Positions 1 through 10,988 of a stretch of 64,000 nt of DNA are shown here, piece by piece. The DNA comes from Spongospora subterranea. Taxonomy: Eukaryota; Endomyxa; Phytomyxea; Plasmodiophorida; Plasmodiophoridae. Made by a program: the position numbers and the translations under genes. The stretch lies in NCBI GenBank assembly GCA_900404475.1, contig OUQQ01000019.1:1-64000 (forward strand), read 5' to 3'. The first letter of the stretch is position 1, and each line of letters begins with the position of its first letter. The notes beneath the pieces were generated by a model. The model had not been told where the DNA came from and ran no database searches. It worked only from the letters and a program-made list of their open reading frames with translations.

Positions 1-418
1 TGAGAGCAAATGCCGCCTTCTTCATCACTCGGCAAAAGGTTGAGAGAGGGACACCGAACAATTCGCACAATGTTTTGCCCTCAATAGCTGCGGTATATTG
101 GTGAAGGAGGCAGCCCAAAACAGACGCTATTCCAAAGAATTTCGGAGATCTACCACGCCTGCCGGGACCGGTCTTGATTACGTAATGTTTCTTGAAGGCA
201 CCAAGAAGATAATCGAATGTCGGCCGGTCCAGTGAAACGACTGAAATGAAGCTTCCATCGTGTTCATCGGCATATAACGTGTGCCAAGGAGAGTTTTCTG
301 GTTCAATTAGAGAACTTGTAACCAGGGTATTTCTAGTTCGCACCGAGGCGCGCAGCCTAAGAAGCTTCATGATGAGTAATCTCTTGCGAGCTCGTCGAGC
401 GACAATAATCATCATCAT
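1..418 (-). CDS. Harbinger-type transposase, N-terminal part (cut by window start)
   Basis: The minus-strand frame is open from an ATG at 418 to the window edge (further ATGs at 415, 412 and 370). The product carries the layout seen at the start of DDE_Tnp_4/Harbinger-like transposases: SFISVVSLDRPTFDYLL, a spacer rich in basic residues, then a helix-turn-helix-like stretch (GIASVLGCLLHQYTAAIEGK, CELFGVPLSTFCRVMKKA). The DDE catalytic residues would lie beyond position 1, so activity cannot be judged. The family assignment is by motif memory. It is intronless as far as visible, unlike most genes here, as expected of a mobile-element gene. A perfect inverted repeat sits 115 bp upstream and may belong to the same element. 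Confidence 0.6.
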   Translation of the reverse strand, partial: MMMIIVARRARKRLLIMKLLRLRASVRTRNTLVTSSLIEPENSPWHTLYADEHDGSFISVVSLDRPTFDYLLGAFKKHYVIKTGPGRRGRSPKFFGIASVLGCLLHQYTAAIEGKTLCELFGVPLSTFCRVMKKAAFAL

Positions 419-532
419 TAGTGATCTCGTCAAACAAAGATCTTTTGATGAAACATACACTCAAGAGTATATTACGTGATTTTGTGTCACCTATTTGCGC
501 TGTTTTTGGAGGGCATCTATTGACGCAGACCT

Positions 533-560
533 TGACGCAAATTTGCGGAAATTTGCGTCA
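533..560. repeat. Perfect 12-bp inverted repeat with 4-nt loop
   Basis: Arms at 533-544 (TGACGCAAATTT) and 549-560 (AAATTTGCGTCA) are exact reverse complements around GCGG. A further TGACGCA occurs at 521-527 in direct orientation. The site lies just upstream of the transposase frame, so it may be a terminal or subterminal repeat of that element, but no matching distal end is visible in the window. Confidence 0.6.
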
Positions 561-999
561 GCGCGATTTTTGGAAGTCACCCAACTACGCTAACAGATAC
601 TCCTATATTGCATTGGAGCAGGGATATCAAATACCGATAGTATGAGGATATATAGATTTATGTTACCAGTTCAAGAAGAAAGCCAACAAAGACAACAGAG
701 TATGCTTTAGTCAAACTAATGTGAATGGTTCAACGTCCTATTCTAGGCGAAAATGCTGTTATCAAACCCCAAGTTGAATTGTGAAGTATCACATTAACAC
801 GATTGAGTTGAAATGAGCTAACGATTCTTTCTCAAACGAGGTGGACATAGAAAAGAAGGAATACAGACATGATAATCACTAACTATCGATTCGAATGATG
901 TCGCCCGGAAAACCACGATAAATATTCCGCAATTAAAAGAGTGAAAGAGAGTTCAATTCTTGACATGATAGAGGTTTAATGGTTTAGGAAAGTTATAGG
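561..999. other. Intergenic, no gene seen
   Basis: AT-rich stretch between the transposase and the 3' end of the ZTRAF1-like gene. No frame with protein-like composition and no tRNA fold was noticed. Confidence 0.5.
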
Positions 1000-2421
1000 T
1001 CAAAAGAGGGTAAGTTCCTCATGATGATGATCATCGTCATCATCCATATATGTGTGAATACAATCATCATCTTCATCGCTAGATGTTGAATAATAATGCA
1101 TCGCATCGCCGTCTTCCGAGATAATTCCATCGTCATCATCATCCGATGAACTGGTGAATGAACCGTCTTCCTCAGCATTACGGCCAGAACCTTCGCTGGA
1201 GAAGGATCGTGATACGCCACGCCTGCGATCAACTAGTCCAATTCGAACTGTTAGCGAGCCCATCTCGAACATGTCTTTTGCTTCAGCTGCTGTCAACGGG
1301 AGTGGGAATGGATCACTGGTCCGTTTAGTACGGGTGAATTGAACAGGAACAATAACAGGGGTAAAGTTGGGTATTTCCGAATCAGGACCTTTGAGAAGGA
1401 AGGCGGTCATTCTCATACGCTGAGAACGACGTGACCTTTGCGTTAAAAAGAGACTGACCGACTGTTCTGATGAGGCTGGAGACGATAATGTTGGTGCAGA
1501 ACTTTCAGCAGTGACTGTAGCTGCGGGAGCAGTAGGTGTAGATGAATCGACCGGAACTGCAGACGAGGAGGTCGAAGCAACAGGTGCTGCTGCAGCATCA
1601 CCTGACGACGGTGCAGTCTTTTTCGGCTTCATGTCCAATTCCAGAGATAAAGTCGCGCCAAACGCCTTGAAAGGCTTACTGGAGATGACTTCACAAATTG
1701 TATCGCGCTCAATTACTACTTCCCTGATCAGAATATCTCGGCATCTTGACGACAATAGCTCCGCGATCTTGATTTGAGAAACGACTTCGGCGCGTTTACG
1801 TCGTTCCTCCTGTTTCTGGCATGTAGCTCGTTCTAATACTCGTTTTAAAATGCTTTTGGCTGATTTTTGACGCAAAGTGCACTCTCGTTGATGCGCTTTC
1901 AACTTAGAGTTGTAATCTTTCCAGTCACATCCAAGTGGTGCAAATTTACAATGAGCGATTCTAAACGGGCATAGCTCTGACGCATGAGCGCGAACCTTTC
2001 CAAACGCGAGCCGTTCCATGCAACCAGCATTGGTACACGGAACAATAATTGTAGCCAGAATAGATTCCGCGAACCTGTTTCGAGACGGACGATCCCGAGA
2101 GAGCTTCGCCCTACATGTCGGGCAAACACATTGGTACGCCTCAATTACGCGATCATGGCACTCGTCGCAGAGAAGATGGCCGTTTGGACACTGTACGATT
2201 TTTCCAACTGGGAATTCCAAACAAACAACACACTTGAGATCGTCCTCATCGACCTTAAACGGAAGCGTAACTTTGGGGGCTTTAATCATCGGTTGGCCGG
2301 TAGCGTCTTCAGAGGTTGCCTGGTTGGCGTCCCCGGATTCCGCTCTAGTTCTTCGGCGCGTGTGATTAGCTGGCGCGTCGGTTGTGGAAGCCATTGCGAT
2401 GTGAATAGGAGCGGGAAACAA
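1000..2421 (-). CDS. ZTRAF1: RING/TRAF-type zinc-finger protein, ZTRAF1 (CYHR1) orthologue
   Basis: Single-exon gene of 473 codons, or about 464 if translation starts at the second ATG (2394). Residues about 60-105 form a RING finger (CVVCLEFP, CPNGHLLCDECH, CPTC). It is followed by a TRAF-type zinc region (CTNAGC, CPFRIAHCKFAPLGC, H..C). The C-terminal domain contains AFLLKGPDSEIPNFTPVIVP and FPLPLTAAEAKDMFEMG, which align with the C-terminal domain of animal CYHR1/ZTRAF1 (FLLLKGP..., VPLPI...). Family proteins are probable E3-type or adaptor proteins; the substrate is unknown. Compared with animals it has a Ser/Ala-rich insert in the middle and an extended acidic, Asp/His-rich tail. The RING-plus-TRAF assignment is firm; orthology is likely. 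Confidence 0.85.
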   Translation of the reverse strand: MFPAPIHIAMASTTDAPANHTRRRTRAESGDANQATSEDATGQPMIKAPKVTLPFKVDEDDLKCVVCLEFPVGKIVQCPNGHLLCDECHDRVIEAYQCVCPTCRAKLSRDRPSRNRFAESILATIIVPCTNAGCMERLAFGKVRAHASELCPFRIAHCKFAPLGCDWKDYNSKLKAHQRECTLRQKSAKSILKRVLERATCQKQEERRKRAEVVSQIKIAELLSSRCRDILIREVVIERDTICEVISSKPFKAFGATLSLELDMKPKKTAPSSGDAAAAPVASTSSSAVPVDSSTPTAPAATVTAESSAPTLSSPASSEQSVSLFLTQRSRRSQRMRMTAFLLKGPDSEIPNFTPVIVPVQFTRTKRTSDPFPLPLTAAEAKDMFEMGSLTVRIGLVDRRRGVSRSFSSEGSGRNAEEDGSFTSSSDDDDDGIISEDGDAMHYYSTSSDEDDDCIHTYMDDDDDHHHEELTLF

Positions 2422-2763
2422 AGATGATCTAATGAAGATGAAGAGTCGAACGGTAGTATAGCAGTCGCCTCTGACTCACTTCTACTGGGAATAATACAGA
2501 GCTCGGCCTTCAGAGACTGAGATCTGTAACAGAAAACTCGACAGATTTGTGGGAATGGAGCAGAGAGGAAGTCCGTCCACGGAGATTCTGCGATATCTGC
2601 GCGGTCGCCGCCAACCAAAACTCGCGGAGCCTCTTGGGACACACCATAGGGTTTGATACGACGATGCGAGGAGAGAACCCATAGAGCACGAAGATCCTCA
2701 ATGCGTAAACGGATTCTAAACAGTTTCTGTGTTGGCGCGTTGGCTGCAAGGGCACCGTGAAGC

Positions 2764-3018
2764 ATGTCACCTCGGAACCGGATAGACCTTTATGAGAGAT
2801 GCGATGTTGCGATGCGATCGGTCCGAGATTCATTTGCAGACTTTAGTAGGCGAATTTTTGTGCAAACTCCAACGGTAGTATATTTACATTCCATAGGCGA
2901 GCAGCTTGAACAATTCCAGTTGGCGGCGGAACAGACTAATTCACTGATTCAGCGTTGGGTCTCGATTATGAGCAAATGTCAGACTACTGTACCCAATCAG
3001 GTCATAAGGGCAAAATAA
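2764..3018 (+). CDS. Small uncharacterised helical protein (possible)
   Basis: An 84-codon frame starting MSPRNRIDLYERCDVAMRSV and ending QVIRAK. The second half (EQLEQFQLAAEQTNSLIQRW) is strongly helical and looks like a small coiled-coil subunit; the ending loosely recalls small DASH/kinetochore subunits, but I do not assign it. An in-frame stop lies at 2758-2760, so either translation starts at 2764 or an upstream exon is spliced in. It is divergent from the ZTRAF1-like gene. Confidence 0.35.
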   Translation: MSPRNRIDLYERCDVAMRSVRDSFADFSRRIFVQTPTVVYLHSIGEQLEQFQLAAEQTNSLIQRWVSIMSKCQTTVPNQVIRAK

Positions 3019-3082
3019 ATTTCAAAAATTACTGCGATTAAATAGGATTATCAGTTTTTGTTAGTAATGACAAGTCGTTACG

Positions 3083-3526
3083 CTAGTGAATATGTTTAAG
3101 ATGTCGCGCCGTCGTTGTTGATGTCATATCCGCACCATGCTCTGCGCTTGAATCGCTCTGAGGTGTTGGTTCATCTTCGGACGCTAGTGATCTGGAGGTA
3201 TCGGATCTTTTTATGAACCTTCCGCACTCACTTGACCGCGGCCGAGCCATCGCCAGATTTCTTCTAGATTCGCATCTACAGCAAGCGTTTTCATCACATC
3301 AGTGAGGTCGAGGATACAGTAGTTGCGCCTACTTTCCGCTAATGATTACATGGGTGTCATTCCAGAGTTTTCTCTGCTCTCTCCTTTTCAAAATTCGAGC
3401 GTCTGTAAACCACGTTCCCGAGTTAATCAAGTTCAGAAATACTGGCTATACATTCTAACATTGCTTCCGATTCACACTGATGTCTTGAAGATTACGGCAT
3501 GCTGCTGATGTCTGATCTGTTGCCAT
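3083..3526 (-). CDS. Possible small multi-exon gene (unresolved)
   Basis: Minus-strand pieces look coding. One starts MATDQTSAACRNLQDI at 3526 and can splice, phase 1, to NARILKRREQRKLWNDTH. A second piece further down reads CILDLTDVMKTLAVDANLEE followed by IWRWLGRGQ and a good donor. A third open frame ends ARHLKHIH with a stop at 3083-3085. I could not find one set of introns joining all three in phase, so the exact structure and identity are unknown; part may be chance. Confidence 0.3.
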
Positions 3527-4164
3527 TGTCCTGATTGGAAACTGCTCACAGGCCTGTCTGCCTCTGTTGGAGTTGACTACTGTAGCTCGTCAAATACATA
3601 TGGCAACTGGCTCAGTTCGTAATGAGAGGACGCGCGTCATCGAGTTTGGCGCCAAAAATTGTCGACCTCCGGAGATTATTGATACGAGAATGTACTACAA
3701 CGCCAGATTGTTTTTTTTGTCGCTCTAGCTAATTTCACAGGCCATCCCATCAACCGGTTGCAATGAAAAAAAAAACATCATTGATTCCATATAACAGAGA
3801 TAACCAAAATGGTGCAGATGTTTATTGAGAAATTCGCTGTTTTAGATTACTATGGATCTTGTTCATAACCCCTTTTGACAGATCGAAACCTTATCACATT
3901 GACGTCCCGCCTGCCGCAATTGCCTGTAGCCGTCAGAACCCGTTTACTGGATAATGAAGGCGACAGCAGTTGATGATGCCTGGTAGTGATGCCTAACGGG
4001 ATGTGTCGTCTATGGAAGGGGGTCGATATCCCCTATGGTCTAGTGACCGTGTGGGGCTGTTCCCTCCCCGCCCTCTATCGCGGAATGACTATGACCCGTA
4101 ACCGTATACAGTTATTTAACACTGGTCCTCGTGTAGTGTATCAATTGTTCTCCCACCCCAATAG
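3527..4164. other. Intergenic, no gene seen
   Basis: Contains A- and T-runs (for example near 3710 and 3770) and a GC-richer block at about 4000-4080. No supported frame; this is the upstream region of the ZIP11 gene. Confidence 0.4.
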
Positions 4165-5328
4165 ATGCATACCGATTACGATAGGATAACGGCAGCATTA
4201 CTGTATGTCCTGTTAATCGCTCGATCTTCGGCTAACCATTAACCATCATTAATCAACATGCCTCTTTTTCAGCGGCACCTTATTTACATGGTTTCTCACC
4301 GCATTAGGAGCGGGCAGTGTTGTCTTATTTCCGACCTCAATGTCGGCTCCCAAACAGCGACGGATCATGGATAGTTCATTCGGGTAAATACGGAATCTTC
4401 ACGCTCCCGTCGGGGCTAAGACTGACGGTTGTAGATTCGCTGCTGGAGTAATGTTATCGGCGTCGTTTTGGTCATTGCTAAATCCTGCATTGGAACTCTC
4501 AAAACAATCTGCCATGTTTGCCGCATACCCATTCGTGCCCGTATCTCTTGGATTCATCGCAGGGTGCGTGTTTGTCCATGGCGCAGACTGGTGTTTGAAG
4601 GAATATCATCTTGATATCACTCCTTCATCGCCATCTGCAAAACCGGATGCTGATGATAAAGTCACCAAACACAAATCTCAGACGCAATGGAGGCGGACGT
4701 TGCTCATGTAACCACCACTTTTCCATTAAACTTAGTTTAGTTTCTGATTACACATTGGATAGAGTTATTGCAATTACTGCCCACAACGTTCGTCTGAATC
4801 GTGTCTAATTTTTTCTTCCGACTTGAAACTCTACCAAATAGATTCCTGAAGGGCTCGCTGTTGGTGTTGCGTTCATGACGAATCCGATTCCTCGTGCCAA
4901 GGCGTTAGCGTTTGCGATAGGACTGCAAAACTTTCCTGAGGGCCTAGCCGTTTCGCTTCCGCTATATAGATCTGGCGTATCTCTTTGGAAGGTTGCTATG
5001 ACTTCATGCATGTGACATCACACATATCAATGTTTCCAAGGCGGTCTTCATGGGACAATTATCAGGAATGGTGGAACCGATAAGCGGTGTAGTTGGCGCC
5101 CATATGGTTTCTATATGTAGGCCTTTGTTGCCATGGACAATGGCGTTTGCGTCAGGTAGATCGTCGCTTTAACGCATATCCAATCTTAAAACTGTCCCAG
5201 GAGCCATGGTTTTTGTAGTTTTTGATGACATATTGCCTGAATCTACATCAGAAGGAAATACTCGCCTATCTTCGTGGTCGGCGATAGTCGGTTTCGTTGT
5301 CATGATGACACTGGATCTATTATTATAA
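4165..5328 (+). CDS. SLC39A11: ZIP11-family zinc transporter (SLC39A11)
   Basis: Seven exons: 4165-4202, 4273-4383, 4435-4707, 4763-4787, 4842-4991, 5041-5155 and 5201-5328. Lengths sum to 840 nt, 279 residues, with every junction in phase. The protein follows human ZIP11 from start to end: [86 protein letters not shown], ending [18 protein letters not shown] and QNFPEG carry the metal-binding His/Asn/Glu of ZIP helices 4 and 5. It moves Zn2+ toward the cytosol, in animals from Golgi or vesicles. The loop between helices 3 and 4 is shorter than in vertebrates, which explains the smaller size. Confidence 0.9.
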
Positions 5329-5437
5329 ATTGTGATTGCTGTTCGGTAACCTCCCCCCCTCCCCCAAGATGGTATTGTGTGACGTACTACTTTCCATCTC
5401 CAACTCAGGGATGTGCAGTTCTCCTCTCGACCTGTAA

Positions 5438-8400
5438 ATGGCTAACGCCGACGAGGAAAGCGACGCTCGCAGACTCGAGGATGATAATGAAATCGACTTG
5501 TCCGAATTTGCGCGCAAGCTCAAGAGCAAGATATTCAATGCATCGTATAGTTTGAGTTTGCAGTCGCAAAAATCGTCGTTGGGCGCGCTGTGGATCCCAA
5601 CTTATCTTGTCGAGTTTCTGCAATTAATTCGATTTCTTGTCCCCGATGACGAATCGCAGCTGAAGTTTTCTTTTGACGACACCTCCTTCCTTCGTGGCAT
5701 TTGCTCTGCTGTGTCGGCAAGCTCCTACTCAACCGCATTCGGTGCAACGGGTGGCAATATCGCCGCGTGTATATTAACATTATTCGCGCTGTGGTTGTTC
5801 GTCATCATCGCTCTCGATAAACCCTATAGCAAAAATCCAGTTCTGCTCAGGTTCACTGTCTTCTACTTGCAAACCATTTCGTCGATCCTGTTCATTCCTA
5901 CTTTGAACATAACCATGAGCCTGTGCGTCTCGACATCTGTTTCGTGTGTTTTGATTGGGTTAATCTCGATATCCGCGCTATTGTTTCTTACTTGTATTGC
6001 CATCTTTGGCCTTCCTCCAGCTGTGGCGGATCCCAACTCTTTCATTGCCAGGCCTGGCGCCTGGGTCGAGCAATGGTTTGTCTTTTTTAAGGTTATCTTT
6101 GTGGCCGTTGCGTCGCTGACCTCTCCCCCTTTGGTGCCCATGACCTTGATTGTAGCAGTGATGGGATCAATAGCAACATCATATAGCTATGTCTGGACTC
6201 TTCCCGACTTCAACATCATCACTCTCTACTATCGGGCCAGCATATTTTTCTCACTATCGTGGACTAGTGTTGTTTATGCCGTCGCTGTTTTCCTGGATAA
6301 TCCTGATTCATCTGGCCCCGTTTATATGCTAATAGCAGGTAAACGCACATTTCATAGAACTGACGACATCAATTTCAAACATTGTGACATTGCTTTGACA
6401 GGAATCCCATTGGTCGTTGCCGGTTCTTGTGTGCTTGTAATGATGCGTTTAGAGAGTATCAAGAAAATCCCTTCAGGGAAACTGGAACATCCATACGAGG
6501 TCGATTTGAAATGCCGTTTAATACTACAGCTAGCACAGAAAGAGGCCCGAGACGCGTTAATTGCCACATCGATAGAGCTGTTCGAAGAGGATGACGCCGA
6601 TCGCACTGTCATATCTGATAAGGTGTCTGCCATCCTGTACAGGAGGTATACCGAAGCGAAGCAGGTCATGGAAATCGGTATATCTAAGTTTCCTGATTCG
6701 CCCTATTTACACATTCGGATGGGGATCTTATACTTTCGCTATTTGCATATTAACCTCAACGGTTATGATCATCTATTCAGAGCAGCTGATCTGTCGAACC
6801 GAATCGACTTTGATTACCTCATGTAAACAGCCCAATGTCGCCGTGATTGCCATTTTTCACCAAACGTTCAGGTATCGTACTCGGCGCGATTGTGAGCGAA
6901 CTATTCTGGAAGCCGAAGCCAATCGGGACGTTGTCGCCTTCAATCGATACCAGAAATGCATGAAGTCAGGCTGCGATCATGAGAAGGAGCTGACCCGAAT
7001 CCTAATGTTGTTCTGGGGGGAGCTTCGTCAGCCATCCCCCGACGGCGACCTACTGTTGACTTTGGCAGATTCCATGACCAAAAACGAGTTGGCCGCCAAA
7101 GCCTCCTACAAAGAGATGCTCAGAATTCACAGTAAATCGATTCGAGGATTGATAGAGTACGCGAAGTTCTTGACAGAAATCGGACACGATCCTGTTCGTG
7201 GACAGCGTCTCCTTTCTCGCGCCAAATCTGTCATGGATATGCGCAATCGAAGCCTTCTTGTGGACAAGTCGTTTCGATCGGCGTTGTTCTCGGACCAATC
7301 AGCGATCATCGTCATGAGTGGTGATTCGCGAACCTTGGGAACGATCATCAACGTCAATACTGTCGCCGAGCAGCTTTTCGAGACGCCAAGGTCGAGTTTA
7401 GTAGGAAAGCATGTTGACATTCTCAGTGAGTGCCAGATGTCGAGCTTGAGAATCATCCCCTGATGTTTGCATCTATAGTGCCGGAACCTATCGCCAGCAA
7501 GCATGACTTTATCGTCAGACGAAATTTGACAAATGGGACCAAGAGTCTGCTCGATAAACGGCGGCTAATCATTGTCATGCTGAGATCGGGGTTGATAATT
7601 GACGTGATCATTTTCTTGAAGCTATATGTGGAAGAGCTGAGCACTCAATCGTTCCTAGCTGTCGTCACTCCGTGCAACCCTGAATCCGTCCAAATGGTTG
7701 TCGATCCGCGTGATGGATTGGTGACGGCAGTATCGGCGACCGCACTGGAGTTCTTCAACATCACCAAAGAGGCTGTTGACGCACACGAAATAGGCATTCG
7801 GCAACTTCTTCCAGAGTACGACGAGCAAAAGGCCACGTTCATGATGGGCGACGCCCGCCACGATTCTGAGATGGCCGGATTAGAGGTACAGTTAACTGTT
7901 CAAGACCGAGTCTCAACAGTTCACATTCGATTTGATGAACATCACCTTCTCGACAATGAATCTGCCGAAATTGTTCGTATCCGGTTCAGCAAGTCCCAGT
8001 CTATGCCCGTGAGCAACGTAGAAGGCGATCGCGATTCTGAGCAGTCGGAAAATGAATCAACATATGAAGGCACATCTAGGGCATCCAGCGTACGTTCCGT
8101 TCCTGCAACCATTCCAGACGACACCACAGTAACCGTCGTTCCTGCTAATAACAATCACATCACTCGTTCCCCGTTTCACCGACCGAAGATGGCCATGTCC
8201 CGGGTTCAAATTGCTGTTGGGAAAGGCACGGCCAAGCCGAAGAACAGTTGCCCTCGTACTGATCCAGGAACAACGGCGACAACTTCTAGCTCGACAGTGG
8301 AGCTGTTATTGGGAGACCTATCTAGGAAAGGCAGATCAATGGACTTGTAATCGCTCGTCCTATATCATCGCCCTTGGAATGCTGAGCTGTTATTATTGCA

Positions 8401-10562
8401 GGTCCCTGGTGAGATTCCAGCGAATATATCGCATTGCTCAGGTGTGTATAGTTGGAATAATGATTGGAATGGCGATATTTCAGTATAATAGCCTAGGGGA
8501 ATGTACGGTGGCATCATTGTGAACTCCACTGAAAAATGCTGATTCTCCCGTTTTTGAAAACTTTAGATGTCAACAACATAGCTCTAATTGAAGCAAGTGG
8601 AGCTCGGCGGGTTGCGTTGATTCAAATGGCTTATATGGCATATTCATTGGTTTTGATTAACAAGGGCGTTAGTCTTCCTGGTGGAGTTGACGAAAACTTC
8701 GCCCGCCAGAGTCTGGTAAGCTTCGCACTCGAACGCTCCTTAATAAACGTAAAGCTAAACCTACGGAAAACATAGTTATCCGCGGCGACGTCCATGATTC
8801 AATCAGATGATCTTGTTCATTCCGTTTTATATACCCGATCATCTGACGCGATTTCTCAATCCAGCGTCGCCAAGAACCAACTTCGTATTCGAGTCGGACA
8901 GGATGAATTGGTGATTTTAAAAACCATCCATGAAGCTTGTTCCTACCTATCAAGCCGATCGCAAATGGCTGCGATCATGCCGTTAGACCAATTTTCGGAC
9001 AGCTCCGAACTGGTCTACGTGCTCATGGAGAATATTCGTGGCCCTTCATCGTTCATGCGTGTCATGAACACAACAGCAAACAAGTTCGCAGACGAGGCGG
9101 TCGTTACGCTGACATCATCGTTCAACTTATGGATAATCCTTTCAGTCTTGGCGATATTTTTCGTCGCCCTGCTCCTGTGGCTATTACTACGACCTCGTCA
9201 GTATGCTCGTTGTTGCTCAGTTTGAGTTGTTTTTAAGCACAATCTACACACAGTGGTGAAAACTATCCAGAAAGACGAATCTGAGATCATGGGGTTTTTT
9301 CTAGAAATCGCTCCTGAAAAAGTAAGATGTTTTGGTGATGCTTTCCCAATGAAGGGTGATGACGAAATTTGCCCCTTTAGATCCAGGTCATTGAACGACA
9401 TTATCAGGAACGTTACGAACAGTTTATGACGGCGAAAGTCTATAAAGAGAAAGCGGTGATGAACGACAGGAGGGCCGACGGTCAGGGCGTCGACCACGGC
9501 GATCGAGATGAAGTGTCCAGGGCGAACAGCAGAGCGGATCGAGAATCCCAGGCCAGCTTTGCTGTCGTAAAACCCGAGATGAAGCGGAACAACCGTCATC
9601 GCTCACTATCATCCGGGAATAGCGCAGGGTTGGATAAGTTTATCAGCCTAATCAAGACGTATATCCTGGTGGTGATCGTCAATATTTACATAATCCTGGT
9701 CATTTCCTTGATCGTGATGAACCCATCCCTCTCGGAGACGGCTACTACCGCAATGAGCGATCTGAATTACACCACGATTATCATATCGCAGAGCCTCATC
9801 GTATTGCATGCTCTGAGATTGTTCGGCGCTGCTGTTGGTGGTGTACCTCCAAATTCATTCGGATACGATTACTCAGAGGTTACCGAGGAGATCGCCATCT
9901 TGGAAAATCACCTAAGGTACTTCTCCTTTAGCACGGGCAACCCTCAACATATTGGATACCTTGATCGGCACTATCAACGCGACGATCTGTTTCAACTAAC
10001 TTACGATGACGGATGCCTTGGATGGCAGGATACGCCATCCATATCGGCTGCGAACTGTGACGCATATCTGGATGGAGTTATGTCAGGAGGTACTGCATTT
10101 GCCCAGCGACGTTTCGCGATTGCGACTCGAATGGCGGCCATGAGATTCGAAGCAGCAAATCGCAGATCGAACGATTCTGAAATGGGTCCACTTCAACTTG
10201 GTTCCTTCACTCATCGAACCCCACAAGAGCTCAATGCAACTTTAGCTGATCTTAGTTTCGCTATGGCGAATGAATTATTGCTCGACTACAATATCCCGCA
10301 GCTGCTGGAAACTATCCAACAGCAGGATGGGTTTACAACGGATGCGTTTGCATATGTAAGAAGTCTGCAAATTATTCTGTTGATTGCTGTATGCGTCGCC
10401 GTCGTCGGGTCCTACTTCTTCATATTCCAGCCCATGATCATCTTCCTTGATGAAGGGATCAAACGAACTCGATCACTGTTGTTATTAATCCCGTCAGACG
10501 TCGTCAGCTCGATGAGCTCCATTAGAGACTACGTCCGGCGGCAACAGGAAAAAACAAAATAA
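5438..10562 (+). CDS. Large TmcB-like membrane sensor: 8 TM, TPR-like, PAS, two ectodomain modules
   Basis: Nine exons: 5438-6338, 6402-6822, 6872-7425, 7479-8346, 8402-8502, 8567-8715, 8776-9208, 9254-9321, 9381-10562. They sum to 4677 nt, 1558 residues, all in phase. Order: about eight N-terminal TM helices; a cytosolic TmcB/TmcC TPR-like region (ARDALIATSIELFEEDDADR onward); a PAS domain (GTIINVNTVAEQLFETPRSS, ending DILMPEPIASKHDFIVRR); a second PAS-like segment (TPCNPESVQMVVDPRDGLVT); a low-complexity Ser/Thr linker; a TM helix; a Cache-like ectodomain; a TM helix; a cytosolic loop; then a second TM-ectodomain-TM unit. Proteins of this type are known in ciliates, chytrids and other protists, where they are presumed signal receptors. 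The ligand and output are unknown. Intron 1 (63 nt) is stop-free. The exon 7/8 junction is the least certain. Confidence 0.8.
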
Positions 10563-10988
10563 ACTAGGGAACCATATCGGAGTAGTTCTGTCAGTATAAC
10601 GTGCCGGATACTCATCATTGTTGTACGATCGGTGAAAGTCTCATTACATAATCGGCTTTGAACAACAAAGCCCATGAATGATCGATCACAAAATAATTTC
10701 CGGCGCGTCTATTATTTGATATACCATAAATGCTTCTTCATAGCATGAAAAAAAACTACACAGCGATGTCTCCATCATAAACAATTTTCCAAATGGCCAC
10801 AATCGCCGCCATATCGAGAAGCTCAAACCCGTCCAGATAGGTCAAATTTTTGGATCTGCGATACCGATTCAAAGCGACGATTGAACAGTTAATCTGTTTA
10901 GTTTGAAAAGTAAAAGATCGTACGAAGTCACTGGACAATCACGGACTCCGTCACCAGTTTATGGCCATACCGAGTCTATCGTGGGAAC
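10563..10988. other. Intergenic, no gene seen
   Basis: Upstream region of SF3A3. A 60-codon minus-strand frame at 10756-10938 has no recognisable features. Confidence 0.4.
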
